The notes under the pieces were generated by a model, which saw nothing but the letters and a program-made list of their open reading frames with translations, had not been told where the DNA came from and ran no database searches. From NCBI GenBank assembly GCA_963744935.1, contig CAVUVM010000012.1:124001-188000 (forward strand): a stretch of DNA of 64,000 bases, written 5' to 3'. Source of the stretch: Bog-473 sp963744935 (lineage in GTDB: Bacteria; Actinomycetota; Acidimicrobiia; Acidimicrobiales; RAAP-2). Of the stretch, positions 7,964 to 17,121 are shown one piece after another. A program made the translations under genes and the position numbers. Position 1 is the stretch's first letter, and every line of letters begins with the position of its first letter.

Positions 7964-9390
7964 CAGAAGCGGTAGTAGATGAAGGGCGCGACGCCGACCG
8001 GGCCGAACGTCGTGATGGCGAGCAGGGCGAAGCCGAGCAGGCCTACCTGAATGGCGGCGCGCTGGCGGGAGAAGGCGGCCTGCAACCGGTCCACGCTGAG
8101 CGCGGGCACGAACTGGAGGGCGATGCTGCCGAGCACGGTGAAGACGAGCAGCGGTGTGATGAGAGGCGATGCCTCACCCCAGCCGCCGACCACGCGACCG
8201 AGCACCGCGAACGCCTGGGAGAGCCCCGTTGCGTTGAAGAACACCCAGCCCAGGGACACGAACTGGAAGGTGAGGAAGCGCTGGACCCAGACGCGGACCG
8301 GTCCGCCGGCCACCGGCGGGAGACCACGGCGCTCCCGGATCGTGCGACGGACGTGGCCGAAGCTCTGCCCCAGTCCGTGCAGCGCGCCCCAGATGACGAA
8401 TGTCCAGGCCGCGCCGTGCCACAGGCCGCCCAGCACCATGGTGATCATGATGTTGCGGACCGTCTGGGCCTGACTCCCCTCATTGCCGCCGAGAGGGATG
8501 TAGAGGTAGTCGCGCAGCCAGCGTGACAGGGTCATATGCCAACGCCGCCAGAAGTCCTGCAGGTTGCGCGCGGTGTAGGGCGCGTTGAAGTTCTGGGGGA
8601 AGCGGAAGCCGAGCAGCAGCGCGAGCCCGATGGCGATGTCGGTGTAGCCGCTGAAGTCGCAGTAGATCTGCACCCCATAGCCCCAGGCGGCGAAGATGGC
8701 CTCGGGTGCCGAGTGCTGGGTCGGCGACGTGAAGACCGGCGTCACGATCGCGCTCGACACGTACGACGAGATGACCACCTTCTTGAACAGGCCGGCCAGG
8801 ATCAGCCAGAAGGCGCGGGAGTAGTCGATGGAGCTGGCGTCGCGCCGCCGTCGGATCTGGGGCAGCAGCTCCCCGCCACGCACGATCGGCCCGGCCAGGA
8901 GGTGCGGGAAGAAGGAGATGTACACCGCGAAGTCCAGCGGCTTGGCCGGCTCGAGCTGGCGGCGGTAGATGTCCACGACGTAGCTGATCGCCATGAACGT
9001 GAAGAAGGAGATGGCAATGGGCAGGACGACCTGCAACAGCGGGACGGCGCGGCCCATCCCCAAGGCGTGGGTGAGGTTGTCGACGTTGACCGAGACGAAG
9101 CCGTAGTACTTGAACCACCCGAGGATGCAGAGCAGCACCCCGACCGAGGACACCATGGCAATGCGGCGGGCACGATCGTTGCGGGTCGCCGTCACCCAGA
9201 GGCCACCGGTGTACGCCACCACCGTCGTCAACAGGAGCAAGAGGCAGTAGCTCCACCCGACCCAGCCGTAGAAGACGTAGCTCAGCCCGATCATCGACAG
9301 CTTCCATGGGCCCGCGTAGGGGTTGAGGAGCCAGTTCACCGTGAAGGCGATGGCGAAGAAGATGGCGAAGTCGATGGTTGGGAAGAGCAT
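7963..9390 (-). CDS. MBOAT family O-acyltransferase (AlgI/DltB type)
   Basis: 475 residues with about ten membrane segments. The N-terminus MLFPTIDFAIFFAIAF is characteristic of AlgI-type polysaccharide O-acetylases. The family motifs are intact: WRRWHMTLSRWLRDYLYIPL and the catalytic histidine in GLWHGAAWTFVIWGALHG. It should move acyl groups across the membrane onto an extracellular glycan or peptide partner. The downstream coupled SGNH hydrolase probably completes the reaction outside the cell. The gap 9391-9582 upstream contains C-rich and G-rich blocks but no gene I can support. Confidence 0.85.
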   Translation of the reverse strand: MLFPTIDFAIFFAIAFTVNWLLNPYAGPWKLSMIGLSYVFYGWVGWSYCLLLLLTTVVAYTGGLWVTATRNDRARRIAMVSSVGVLLCILGWFKYYGFVSVNVDNLTHALGMGRAVPLLQVVLPIAISFFTFMAISYVVDIYRRQLEPAKPLDFAVYISFFPHLLAGPIVRGGELLPQIRRRRDASSIDYSRAFWLILAGLFKKVVISSYVSSAIVTPVFTSPTQHSAPEAIFAAWGYGVQIYCDFSGYTDIAIGLALLLGFRFPQNFNAPYTARNLQDFWRRWHMTLSRWLRDYLYIPLGGNEGSQAQTVRNIMITMVLGGLWHGAAWTFVIWGALHGLGQSFGHVRRTIRERRGLPPVAGGPVRVWVQRFLTFQFVSLGWVFFNATGLSQAFAVLGRVVGGWGEASPLITPLLVFTVLGSIALQFVPALSVDRLQAAFSRQRAAIQVGLLGFALLAITTFGPVGVAPFIYYRF

Positions 9391-9582
9391 CGGGGCTGCT
9401 AGCGATTTGCGCCGAATGTACAGCCGGGCGCTCCGTCAGAAGGTGCACGCGCCGCGCCGAAGAGCCATCCGTGGCCCCGGCTCGGCCGGCTCACGGCGTC
9501 AACTCTGCCAGCTGCGTGAGCCTCCCTCCCCCATAACCAGCGGAGGGGGCCGGGCGGGCCGGTGCAGACCGACCCGGGTGGC

Positions 9583-10557
9583 TCAGACTTTGGCCTTGAG
9601 CGCCTCGATCAGCGCCGGCAACACCTTGTGCACGTCGCCCACGATGCCGAGGTCGGCCACGGAGAAAATGGGCGCCTCGGAATCCTTGTTGATGGCGATG
9701 ATGTTCTTGGACCCCTTCATCCCGACCAAGTGCTGGGTCGCGCCCGAGATCCCACACGCGACGTAAACGGTCGGCTTCACGGTCTTGCCGGTTTGGCCCA
9801 CTTGGTGCGAGTAGGGGACCCAGCCCGCGTCGACGATGGCGCGGCTGGCGCCGGCTGCGCCGTGCAGGAGCTTGGCCAGCTCTTCGATCATGGCGTAGTT
9901 GGCGGCCTCGCCCAATCCGCGGCCTCCCGAGACCACGACCGCGGCCTCGTCGAGCTTCGGTCCGCTGCGCTCCTCGACGTGGCGCTCCACGACCGTGGCC
10001 GTGTTGGTGGCGGCGACGTCTGGCACCGGTGCCGGCACCACCGACGCGGCGGCGCCGCCGGACGGCTCGGCCGCAAAGGACTTCGCCCGGATGACGAAGA
10101 TGGCAGGCCCATCACCCGTGAAGTGCGCGGTGACGGTGTGGCTGCCACCGAACACCGGGTGCTGGCTCGACAGGTCGCCGCCGGTCTCGACCAGTCCTGT
10201 CACGTTGGTCAACACGGGGCGGTCGAGCTTGGCCGACAACCGGCCCGCGATGTCGCGGCCTTCGTAGGTCGCCGGCAGCAAGATGGCATCGGGCTTGTTG
10301 CCACTCTCGATCAGCGCCGCCAGCGCCGCGGCGACGGGCACGCCCGGTAACGCGTCACCCAGGTCACCGACGTCATGGAGCGTGGTCGCGCCGTACTCAC
10401 CGACGGGTCCGGCCAGCGAGGCGGCGTCGGCACCCCACGCCACGGCCTCGACGGTGGAACCCACTGCGCGCGCCTCGGTCAGCAGTTCGAGCGTGACCGG
10501 GGTCGCGCCGCCGCCGTCCGCTGTCTCGGCCAGGACCCACACCTTGTCGATCGCCAT
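9583..10557 (-). CDS. etfA: Electron transfer flavoprotein alpha subunit
   Basis: 324 residues, the alpha subunit of ETF, which takes electrons from acyl-CoA dehydrogenases and passes them to the respiratory chain. The C-terminal FAD domain is intact: SGGRGLGEAANY, VPYSHQVGQTGKTV, ACGISGATQHLVGM and INKDSEAPIFSVADLGIVGD. The N-terminal ETF beta-like domain fills residues 1-180. It begins one base after the repaired etfB stop, so the pair is one transcription unit. Acyl-CoA dehydrogenase (48.9 kb) and enoyl-CoA hydratase (19.7 kb) elsewhere in the window are plausible pathway partners. Confidence 0.93.
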   Translation of the reverse strand: MAIDKVWVLAETADGGGATPVTLELLTEARAVGSTVEAVAWGADAASLAGPVGEYGATTLHDVGDLGDALPGVPVAAALAALIESGNKPDAILLPATYEGRDIAGRLSAKLDRPVLTNVTGLVETGGDLSSQHPVFGGSHTVTAHFTGDGPAIFVIRAKSFAAEPSGGAAASVVPAPVPDVAATNTATVVERHVEERSGPKLDEAAVVVSGGRGLGEAANYAMIEELAKLLHGAAGASRAIVDAGWVPYSHQVGQTGKTVKPTVYVACGISGATQHLVGMKGSKNIIAINKDSEAPIFSVADLGIVGDVHKVLPALIEALKAKV

Positions 10558-10558
10558 C

Positions 10559-11334
10559 TCAGACCACCTTCAGCTGCTCGAGGAAGGCCACGATGCGCTG
10601 CGCGCCGTCGCCTTCGTCCACCACGATCTCGCCCGAGCCGCGGGCCTCAGCCTCGGAGACGTCGGTGATCTCCTCGCCGCGCCGGCCGCGCCCACCTGCG
10701 AGGCGTCGATCCCGAGGTCGGCCACGGTCAAGTTTTCGACCGGCTTGGACTTGGCCGCCATGATCCCCTTGAAGGACGGGTAGCGCGGCTCGACCACGCC
10801 GGCGGTGACGGTGACCACGGCGGGCAACGGACAGACGACGTCGTCGTAGCCCGCCTCGGTCTGGCGCTCGACTGTGATCGAGCTCCCGTCGACGGAGATC
10901 GCCTTCGCGAACGTGACCGAGGGCAGGCCCAACAGCTCGGCGACCTGCACCGGCAGGGTCCCGGTGTACCCGTCGGTCGACTCGGTGGCCATCACCACCA
11001 GATCCGGGTTGGCCCGCCTGATCGCGGCGGCCAGCACCTTTGCCGTCCCGAGCGCGTCGCTCCCCGCCAGCGCGTCGTCACTGACCAAGATGGCCTGGGC
11101 GGCGCCCATGGCGAGACCCGTGCGCAGGCCGGAGGTCTCGCCTCCGGGGGCCATCGACACCAAGGTGACCTCGTCACCCTCGCCCGACGCCAGCTGGAGG
11201 GCCATCTCGACCCCGTAATTGTCGGAGTCGTCCATGATGAGCTTGCCCGAGCGATCAAGGGTCTTTGTGTCCGGATTCAATGACCCCGGTGCTGCCGGGT
11301 CGGGAATTTGCTTGACGCACACCACGACGTTCAT
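10559..11334 (-). CDS. etfB: Electron transfer flavoprotein beta subunit, frameshifted near its 3' end
   Basis: Start ATG 11334 gives MNVVVCVKQIPDP, the standard EtfB N-terminus; AMP-binding DNYGVEMAL and the ATESTDGYTGTLPVQVAELLG region follow. As given, the frame runs off after VGAAGA into an Arg/Ser-rich tail ending at 10570. In the adjacent frame the expected tail reads EEITDVSEAEARG...IVAFLEQLKVV and stops at 10559, just before etfA. One C is missing around 10676-10683 (a gcgcg-type repeat). Read with that base restored, the protein is about 258 residues and normal. Confidence 0.85.
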
Positions 11335-11442
11335 GGCGGACCATCTTTGTGGAATCGGGACCTGCCCCGCCATTCGACCGGGTGAAAGGGCCCCTTCCGC
11401 CACACCCGGGACCTCCACGCACAGTCTGCGCACCGCCCGTGC

Positions 11443-12144
11443 TCAGCCGCGCCCGGCGCCTCCGGCTGCAACCCTGAGTGCGTCTTGCAGCCGGTCCGTG
11501 ATCACGGCGTCCGCACCCAGCTCGACCATGTGCTCGAGATCCTCCACGTTGTTGACGGTCCAGACGTTCACGGCGAGGCCGGCCGCGTGCGCCCGTGTCA
11601 CCAGGTCGGGGGTCACCGAGAGCACGAAGGGGTGCACGGCCCGGACCCCGGCCGCGGCCGCCTCCTCGATGCCCGGGCCGGCATCGCTGCCGAAGCCCCA
11701 GAGCGCACCCAGCGCCAGCCGCCCGTCTGCTGCCTGGACCGCGCGCAGGGTGGCGGGCTGGAAGGACGAGACGATGACCCGGTCGGTCCAGCCGGCCTCG
11801 TCGATCGTCGCCGCGGTCAGAGCAGCCACCGCCTCGCCGGAGTCCCAGCCGGGATCTTGCGGCGCGTTCTTGATCTCCACGTTGACCGTCATGCCCTCGC
11901 ACACCGCGAGGACGTCGGCCAGCAAGGGCACGAACGGCGGCAGGTCCGACACGGCGAGCTCGGGGATCACACCCACACCGGGGATCTCGGCGTCGTGGTG
12001 GACCGCCAGGGCCCCGTCCTTGGTCAGGCGCACGTCGAGCTCCACCCCGTCGGCCCCCAGTCGCCGCGCCTCTGCGAAGGCGCTCAGCGTGTTCTCCAGC
12101 GCGCCCTCCTCGGTACAACCCCTATGTGCAAAGACCGCCGTCAT
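11443..12144 (-). CDS. Glycerophosphodiester phosphodiesterase family protein
   Basis: 233 residues in the GDPD TIM-barrel fold. The catalytic signatures are near the N-terminus: FAHRG (general acid/base His), ENTLSAF with the metal-binding Glu, GADGVELDVRLTKDG with Glu and Asp ligands, and VHHD (second catalytic His). The C-terminal VNVWTVNN block is also typical. It should hydrolyse glycerophosphodiesters to glycerol-3-phosphate and an alcohol. It has no export signal and is probably cytoplasmic. ATG 12144 follows a GGGGGAG ribosome site; a longer in-frame reading to 12270 lacks family similarity. Confidence 0.85.
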   Translation of the reverse strand: MTAVFAHRGCTEEGALENTLSAFAEARRLGADGVELDVRLTKDGALAVHHDAEIPGVGVIPELAVSDLPPFVPLLADVLAVCEGMTVNVEIKNAPQDPGWDSGEAVAALTAATIDEAGWTDRVIVSSFQPATLRAVQAADGRLALGALWGFGSDAGPGIEEAAAAGVRAVHPFVLSVTPDLVTRAHAAGLAVNVWTVNNVEDLEHMVELGADAVITDRLQDALRVAAGGAGRG

Positions 12145-12324
12145 CCGTGCTCCCCCACCATGTGACGATTTCCCCGCGGAGGCGTCCGAAATTTCACGAA
12201 AACCTCCTTGCCAGTCCTCCGGCGGGCCATTACCCTTTTCGTCGTTAACCCGCCCTTCACTGACGGACACCTGTGGGGTCCGATCATGTGAAAGGGATCA
12301 CAATGCTGGTGGAGGCACATTCCG

Positions 12325-12624
12325 ATGGCTCTCATGTGGAACCGGACCGTCGATTGGGACGCGGACGACTGGCGGCGCATGGCCGCTTGCCGCAATACCG
12401 AGCCGGACCTCTTCTTTCCCGTTGGCACGACCGGCCCGGCCGTCGACCAGATCGAAACGGCGAAGCGCGTCTGCCGTTCCTGCGAAGCCGTCGAGGCCTG
12501 CCTCGACTTCGCGTTGGCCACGAACCAGGAATCGGGTGTCTGGGGCGGTACGTCCGAGGAAGAGCGCCGCAAGCTGCGCAAGGCGTGGCTCGCAGCCCGT
12601 CGTTCGCAGCGCGCCGCCGTCTGA
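12325..12624 (+). CDS. WhiB-family iron-sulfur regulator
   Basis: A 99-residue Wbl protein found only in actinobacteria and their phages. Four cysteines bind the 4Fe-4S cluster: C22 in MAACRN and the CRSCEAVEAC triple. The GVWGGTSEEERRKLRK beta-turn and basic tail contact sigma factor and DNA. The sequence is closest in style to the WhiB1/WhiB2 class, but I cannot assign which. It probably responds to redox or nitric oxide and controls cell division or stress genes. Divergent from the GDPD gene across a 180-base gap. GGTGGAGG precedes the ATG. Confidence 0.88.
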   Translation: MALMWNRTVDWDADDWRRMAACRNTEPDLFFPVGTTGPAVDQIETAKRVCRSCEAVEACLDFALATNQESGVWGGTSEEERRKLRKAWLAARRSQRAAV

Positions 12625-12641
12625 GAGTCTGCCTGTCCCGT

Positions 12642-12661
12642 CGGCGCTGATCACAGCGCCG
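12642..12661. terminator. Stem-loop between convergent whiB and pdtaS
   Basis: CGGCGCTG-ATCA-CAGCGCCG is a perfect 8-bp stem with a 4-base loop, 18 bases after the whiB stop and before the pdtaS stop. No T-run follows, as is common for actinobacterial intrinsic terminators. It could serve both strands. Confidence 0.55.
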
Positions 12662-12712
12662 GCTCCCGCGCCCCACTCGCCTCACCACGCGCGCCGTCTC
12701 GTCGCGGATCGC

Positions 12713-14296
12713 TCATCGCGGGGCGCGCACGGGCACCGAAATAGCCACGCTCGTTCCGCCTCCCTCCGACGCGGGCAGCCCGGTCATGGAGATGGTCCCC
12801 TCGAGCTGACTGACGACGAGGTCGCGCACGATGGAGAGGCCGAGGCTGGTCGTGTGCTCGATGTCGAAGTCGTCTGGGAAGCCGAGCCCGTCGTCGCGCA
12901 CCTCCACCTCCAACACCATCTCGTTCCCCGACAGTGTGAGGTCGACGTGCCCGACGGGCGCATAGCCCGCCGCCCCGCCGGCACCCTCGAGTCCCGCCGC
13001 TCCGTCGCTGCCCCCGGCGGCATCGGGGTCGAACGCGTGCTCGACGGCGTTCTGGAGCAGCTCGGCCACGGTGACCGCGAGTGGGGTCGCCACGTCCGCC
13101 GCCACGTCACCGAGGTCGCCGTGGACCGAGATCACGATGGGCTGGGAGGAGACCACCGAGTCCTCGGCCATCTGCACCAGCGAGCTGACGATCTCCGCGA
13201 AGGGGACCTGGTCGCTCGGATCCCGCGACAGGATCTCGTGGACCAGAGCGATGGAGCGCACTCGTCGCTCCGCCTCGTGGAGGGCGACCCGGGCCGCGCG
13301 GTCGCCGACCCGCCGGGCCTGCAAGCTGAGCAGTGACGAGATGGTCTGCAGGTTGTTCTTGACCCGGTGGTGGACTTCCCGGATGGCCGCGTCCTTCGAC
13401 AGGAGCAGCCGGTCGAGCCGGCGCACGTCGGTGACGTCGCGCAACAGGATCATGGCGCCGGTCACCACGCCGTGGGAGAGCATCGGGATGCAGTGCACCA
13501 GCACCATGACGTCGGGCCGGCGCTCGACCTCCTCGACGACCGGCCGCCCGGTGGCCAGTGCCCACTCCACCGCGGACTCCTCGATGTCGAGGTCGCCGAA
13601 GCGGCGGCCCTCGGGCTGGGTGTAGATCCCCATGCGGTGGAACGCGTTCAGGGCGTTCGGCGACGCGAACTCGACACGGCCGTCGGCATCGACGACGACC
13701 ACGCCGTCACCCACGCGCGGCGCCTCCTCGGTGCCCACGTCCTCGTCGGGGAAGGGGAACGCGGACTGCGCCACCATGTCGGCGAGACGCTCGAACACGT
13801 CGAGGTAGGTGCGCTCGTACATCGACGTCGGCCCCTTGAGCGGGGCCAGCGACACGCGCAGCAGCGCCCCGATGATGCGACCGTCGAAACGCACCGGGAT
13901 GTTCTCCACCGGCACCTGTTCGCCCAAGATGGGGTGATGGATGCTGCCCCGCACGATCTCGCCCGAGTGCAGGCAACGGGCGACCAGGGTCCACTGTGAC
14001 TCGTTGACCGTCTGGCCGACCAGGTCCTGGTCCACCAGCGTGGGCCGGTTGGTCGGCCGCATCTGTCCGAGCACGACTAGCTCGGGATCCTCGTCCACGG
14101 CGCCGGTGCCGTCCGTGCCCGCGCCCGCGCCGTTGCTCGCGTCCACGCCGGCGGAGTGGACGGGTACCAAGAGCAAGAGGTCGGAGAAGGAGAGGTCGGC
14201 CAGCACGCTCCAGCTGCCGAGCAGGCGCTGGAGGTGCCCGAGCTCATCGGGCTTGAGGTCGGTGTGGCTCTGCGCGAGCTCCGCCGGGGTGGGCAT
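12713..14296 (-). CDS. pdtaS: PdtaS-type sensor histidine kinase
   Basis: 527 residues with the PdtaS architecture: an N-terminal GAF-like domain (about 1-170), a PAS domain (about 180-290) and a HisKA_2/HATPase C-terminus. The phospho-acceptor lies in EVHHRVKNNLQTISSLLSLQARR (first HH pair), and N, G1 and G2 boxes are visible (TVAELLQNAVEHA, DDGLGFPDDFD, SLGLSIV). No transmembrane segment is seen, so it is cytosolic. In mycobacteria PdtaS phosphorylates the RNA-binding ANTAR regulator PdtaR; no pdtaR is nearby, so the partner must be elsewhere. A Gly/Ala insert near 440-460 is low complexity. It is coupled by a one-base TGATG overlap to the PHP gene upstream. Confidence 0.85.
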   Translation of the reverse strand: MPTPAELAQSHTDLKPDELGHLQRLLGSWSVLADLSFSDLLLLVPVHSAGVDASNGAGAGTDGTGAVDEDPELVVLGQMRPTNRPTLVDQDLVGQTVNESQWTLVARCLHSGEIVRGSIHHPILGEQVPVENIPVRFDGRIIGALLRVSLAPLKGPTSMYERTYLDVFERLADMVAQSAFPFPDEDVGTEEAPRVGDGVVVVDADGRVEFASPNALNAFHRMGIYTQPEGRRFGDLDIEESAVEWALATGRPVVEEVERRPDVMVLVHCIPMLSHGVVTGAMILLRDVTDVRRLDRLLLSKDAAIREVHHRVKNNLQTISSLLSLQARRVGDRAARVALHEAERRVRSIALVHEILSRDPSDQVPFAEIVSSLVQMAEDSVVSSQPIVISVHGDLGDVAADVATPLAVTVAELLQNAVEHAFDPDAAGGSDGAAGLEGAGGAAGYAPVGHVDLTLSGNEMVLEVEVRDDGLGFPDDFDIEHTTSLGLSIVRDLVVSQLEGTISMTGLPASEGGGTSVAISVPVRAPR

Positions 14297-15204
14297 CAGG
14301 CACCGCCCCCGTACTCCGGCGCGCTCGACCCGGCGGTGACGGCGACGACGTGGGGCCGCCGCCGCCGATACCCCTGGAGCGTCTCTGCGCCGGCCCGGGC
14401 CAACACGGCGCGCAGGTCGTCGGCCCGGTCGGCCACGTGCTCGAGCCGGTGCGCATCAGACGCCGTGGTGAGCGGCACGGCGCGGGCCACGAACCGCTCC
14501 AGGAGTCCCGCTGCGGGGTACTGCTCGGAGACCGGCTTGCGCCAGCCCGCCGAGGACACCTCGGCCGCCATGCCCGACGCCGCGGCCGCCTCGGCGATGC
14601 GGTCCCACCACTCGGCGGGGGCGTCGGGGATGTGGCCCGCCACCTTGATCAGGTCGGGATGGGCGAGGACGTCGCAGGCTCCGGACGCGGCCAGCTCCTC
14701 CATCGCCGTCGTGTAGGCCTCCCAGCAGAGGTCGACGTCGCGGGCCGACCATTCCGCCATCGACACCGGGTCGCTGAGGTCGTCGAAGCGCCATGCGCCC
14801 ACCCAGTGCACCGAGCCCAAGAGCACGTCGAAGGGGTAGCCGCTCAGCAGCTGCGCCACCTGGTCCATGCGGCCCTGGTAGTAGTCGACCTCGAGGCCGA
14901 TGACGACGGGAAGGCCCGCCTCCTTCACCTCGAGGGCGCACTCGACATACGCGTCCAGGTCGGCGGTGGCGTGGAACTTCCAGTACTCCGCCATCGACTC
15001 GGCCAGGGCGGCGGGGACACCCGGCTCGTCCCAAAAACCACCGAGCAAGGCGTCGGCCTGGCGGAACCGGAACAGGTGCTCGGTGACAGCCAGCTCCGTC
15101 ACACCCGCCGCCTGCGCGCGGGCGCAGTAGTCAGCCAGCTGCTCGGGGTGCAGAGGCGTCTCGTGCTCCGAGTGAGGCCAGAGGTGGAGGTGGTAGTCGA
15201 GCAC
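14296..15204 (-). CDS. PHP-domain phosphoesterase (histidinol-phosphatase HisJ-like)
   Basis: 302 residues of the PHP metal-dependent phosphoesterase family. The metal-binding HxH is in DYHLHLWPHSEHET; further ligands are the EHL near residue 42, the conserved Glu of VIGLEVDYYQG, the H of LLGSVHWVG, LAHPDLIK and the terminal SDAHR. This order matches HisJ-type histidinol-phosphate phosphatases, but PHP proteins with other substrates look similar, so a histidine-pathway role is a suggestion. It lies directly upstream of, and overlaps, the pdtaS kinase gene by one base. Confidence 0.75.
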   Translation of the reverse strand: MLDYHLHLWPHSEHETPLHPEQLADYCARAQAAGVTELAVTEHLFRFRQADALLGGFWDEPGVPAALAESMAEYWKFHATADLDAYVECALEVKEAGLPVVIGLEVDYYQGRMDQVAQLLSGYPFDVLLGSVHWVGAWRFDDLSDPVSMAEWSARDVDLCWEAYTTAMEELAASGACDVLAHPDLIKVAGHIPDAPAEWWDRIAEAAAASGMAAEVSSAGWRKPVSEQYPAAGLLERFVARAVPLTTASDAHRLEHVADRADDLRAVLARAGAETLQGYRRRRPHVVAVTAGSSAPEYGGGA

Positions 15205-15237
15205 GCAGTTCGTTCCGATTCGGCCGGCGGCGACTTC

Positions 15238-15888
15238 CTAGGACCCGGCCCGGCGGATCAGCGTCACGCCGTCGCGGATCGTCGTGAGCACACACACCAC
15301 CCTCGGGTCGTTCACGATCTTGTCGTTGAAGGCGCGCAGCGCCCGGGCGCCCTCGTGCGGCTGCATCTCTGAGGCGAGCACGCCGCCGCCTTGGAGCGTG
15401 TTGTCCACGACGATCAGGCCGTGGGTCGCCAGCTTGGGCAGGACGGCCTCGAAGTAGGCGTCGTAGGAGACCTTGTCGGCGTCGATGAAGACCAGGTCGA
15501 AGGGGCCCTGGAGGTCCTCGAGCGAGCGCAGGGCGGGGCCCTCGATGACACTGATGTGGCTCTCGAGTCCGGCCGCGGCGATGTTTCCCCGCGACACCTG
15601 GGCGTGGTGGGGGTCGACCTCGAGCGAGATGATGGCCCCGTCCTTGGGTAGTCCCGCCGCCATGGCGATGGACGAGTAGCCGGTGAAGGTGCCGATCTCG
15701 AGGACGCGGGTGGCCTGGGTGGCGAAGACGAGGAGCTCGAGGAACCGACCCTCTTGGCGGCCGACCATCATCCCCCAGGCCGCAAAGTCCTCCTTGGTCG
15801 AGGTGTCGACCGCGTCGAGGTAGCCGGGCGGTGCCGTGGTGTGCGCGTCCGCGTACTCGAGCACTTCGGGGTTGACGAGCTGGACCAT
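15238..15888 (-). CDS. Class I SAM O-methyltransferase (caffeoyl-CoA O-MT family)
   Basis: 216 residues. VLEIGTFTGYSSIAMA is the SAM-binding glycine motif, DLVFIDADKVSYDAYF holds the metal-ligand Asp pair typical of cation-dependent O-methyltransferases, and GLIVVDNTLQGG the following Asp-Asn. It should methylate a catechol-like hydroxyl group. Start ATG 15888 is chosen over GTG 15915 because TACCAT sits seven bases upstream, the leaderless pattern seen repeatedly in this window, while GTG 15915 has no usable ribosome site. It is followed 33 bases later by the PHP gene. Confidence 0.85.
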   Translation of the reverse strand: MVQLVNPEVLEYADAHTTAPPGYLDAVDTSTKEDFAAWGMMVGRQEGRFLELLVFATQATRVLEIGTFTGYSSIAMAAGLPKDGAIISLEVDPHHAQVSRGNIAAAGLESHISVIEGPALRSLEDLQGPFDLVFIDADKVSYDAYFEAVLPKLATHGLIVVDNTLQGGGVLASEMQPHEGARALRAFNDKIVNDPRVVCVLTTIRDGVTLIRRAGS

Positions 15889-15960
15889 GGCTCCGATGGT
15901 AGGCGCCCCGCTCACCCCTGACGCCGGTCCCGCTCCGGGCTGCCGCCGCTGCTCCGGCCC

Positions 15961-17121
15961 TTAGCCCCAGACCTGCGCGCCGAGTTGGAGGAGCCCCTCC
16001 ATGTCGTAGACGTCCACGTCGTAGAACGGGACCGTCACGAGGACTTCGGGCATCCCGCGCAGCTCGGCCTGCTGCTCGGCCTCCCGCCGGGCGACGACAC
16101 CGAAATTGAGGAAACTCTCGGCGACCTCGCCCACGACCCGGGCGGCCACCACCGGGTCGTCGGTGAGCCCGTCGGCCAGCTCGGTGGCCCGGCCCCGCAT
16201 GGACTGGGCCAGCTTGTCGCTCCTGGCGTCGCGCAGGTACTCGGGCAGCACCTTGTTGAGGACGACCGCGCCGAGATTCAGCTTGCGCGACGTCAGCTCG
16301 GACGAAAAGAACTCGGCCTCGCGCACCGGCGTGGCTTCCAGCGTCGAGACGACCATGAAGGTCGTGCGCCGGTCCGAGAGCAGCCGGGTCACCGCCTCGG
16401 CCCGCTGGACGAATCCGGAGTACATCGACTGGAAGAGAATGAAGAACTCGGAGATGTCGGCGAGGAACTGCGTGCCGAGGATGCGGTCGGCCACTTGGTA
16501 GAAGGGCCGCGACGCCACGTTCACCAAGCGCGACCGGTAGGGCACGATGAGCCAGCGCAGCAGGCGCGACGAAAAGAAATCGGCCATGCGCTGCGGCGCG
16601 TCGAGAAAGTCGAGCGCGTTGCGGGTAGGGGGCGTGTCGACCACGATCAGGTCGTACTTCCCCTCGCTTTGAATCTCGTAGAGACGTTCCATCGCGATGT
16701 AGTCGTGCGACCCGACGAAGCGCGCCGAAATGTTCTGATAGAGCGGGTTGGCGAGGATCTGCTCGCGTGTCTCTGCGTCGGGCGCATGGGTCCGGATGAG
16801 GTCGTCCCAGCTCTGCTTGGTATCGAGCATCGCGGCCCACAGCTCGCCCCTCGGATGGGCCGCCGCCTCGGTGAACACATCATCGGGGATGCGGACCTCG
16901 TCGTTCCCGATGCCCTTGAGCCCGAGCACGTCGGCCAGCCGGCGTGCCGGGTCAACCGTGAGCACCAGCACACGGCCACCCTCTTCCACCACGGCGGTGG
17001 CGGCGAGCGCAGCCGCCGTGGTCGTCTTGCCCACGCCGCCTGGCCCGCACGCGATGACGATGTTCTTGGCCGCCAGCAGCTGGCCGACGGTCTTGACCGC
17101 CGGTGGGACGGTCGCGCTCAC
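15961..17121 (-). CDS. ArsA/GET3-family ATPase (first of pair)
   Basis: 386 residues. The deviant Walker A motif GPGGVGKTTTAAALA, switch I region (TVDPARRLADVLGL) and switch II DLIVVDTPPTRNALDFL are intact. Such ATPases in actinobacteria occur as adjacent pairs near whiB-type genes and are thought to form a heterodimer; they lack the metal-binding cysteines of arsenite pumps. The C-terminus ends in VTVPFYDVDVYDMEGL, conserved in these paralogues. GTG 17121 overlaps the stop of the second ATPase (GTGA), so the two are translationally coupled. Role unknown; protein targeting or stress is possible. Confidence 0.82.
   Translation of the reverse strand: MSATVPPAVKTVGQLLAAKNIVIACGPGGVGKTTTAAALAATAVVEEGGRVLVLTVDPARRLADVLGLKGIGNDEVRIPDDVFTEAAAHPRGELWAAMLDTKQSWDDLIRTHAPDAETREQILANPLYQNISARFVGSHDYIAMERLYEIQSEGKYDLIVVDTPPTRNALDFLDAPQRMADFFSSRLLRWLIVPYRSRLVNVASRPFYQVADRILGTQFLADISEFFILFQSMYSGFVQRAEAVTRLLSDRRTTFMVVSTLEATPVREAEFFSSELTSRKLNLGAVVLNKVLPEYLRDARSDKLAQSMRGRATELADGLTDDPVVAARVVGEVAESFLNFGVVARREAEQQAELRGMPEVLVTVPFYDVDVYDMEGLLQLGAQVWG

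Noticed and set aside
11219..13336. Plus-strand open frame of 705 codons
   Set aside because: Antisense to etfB and the GDPD gene, out of frame with whiB; low-complexity Ser/Ala/Arg content.
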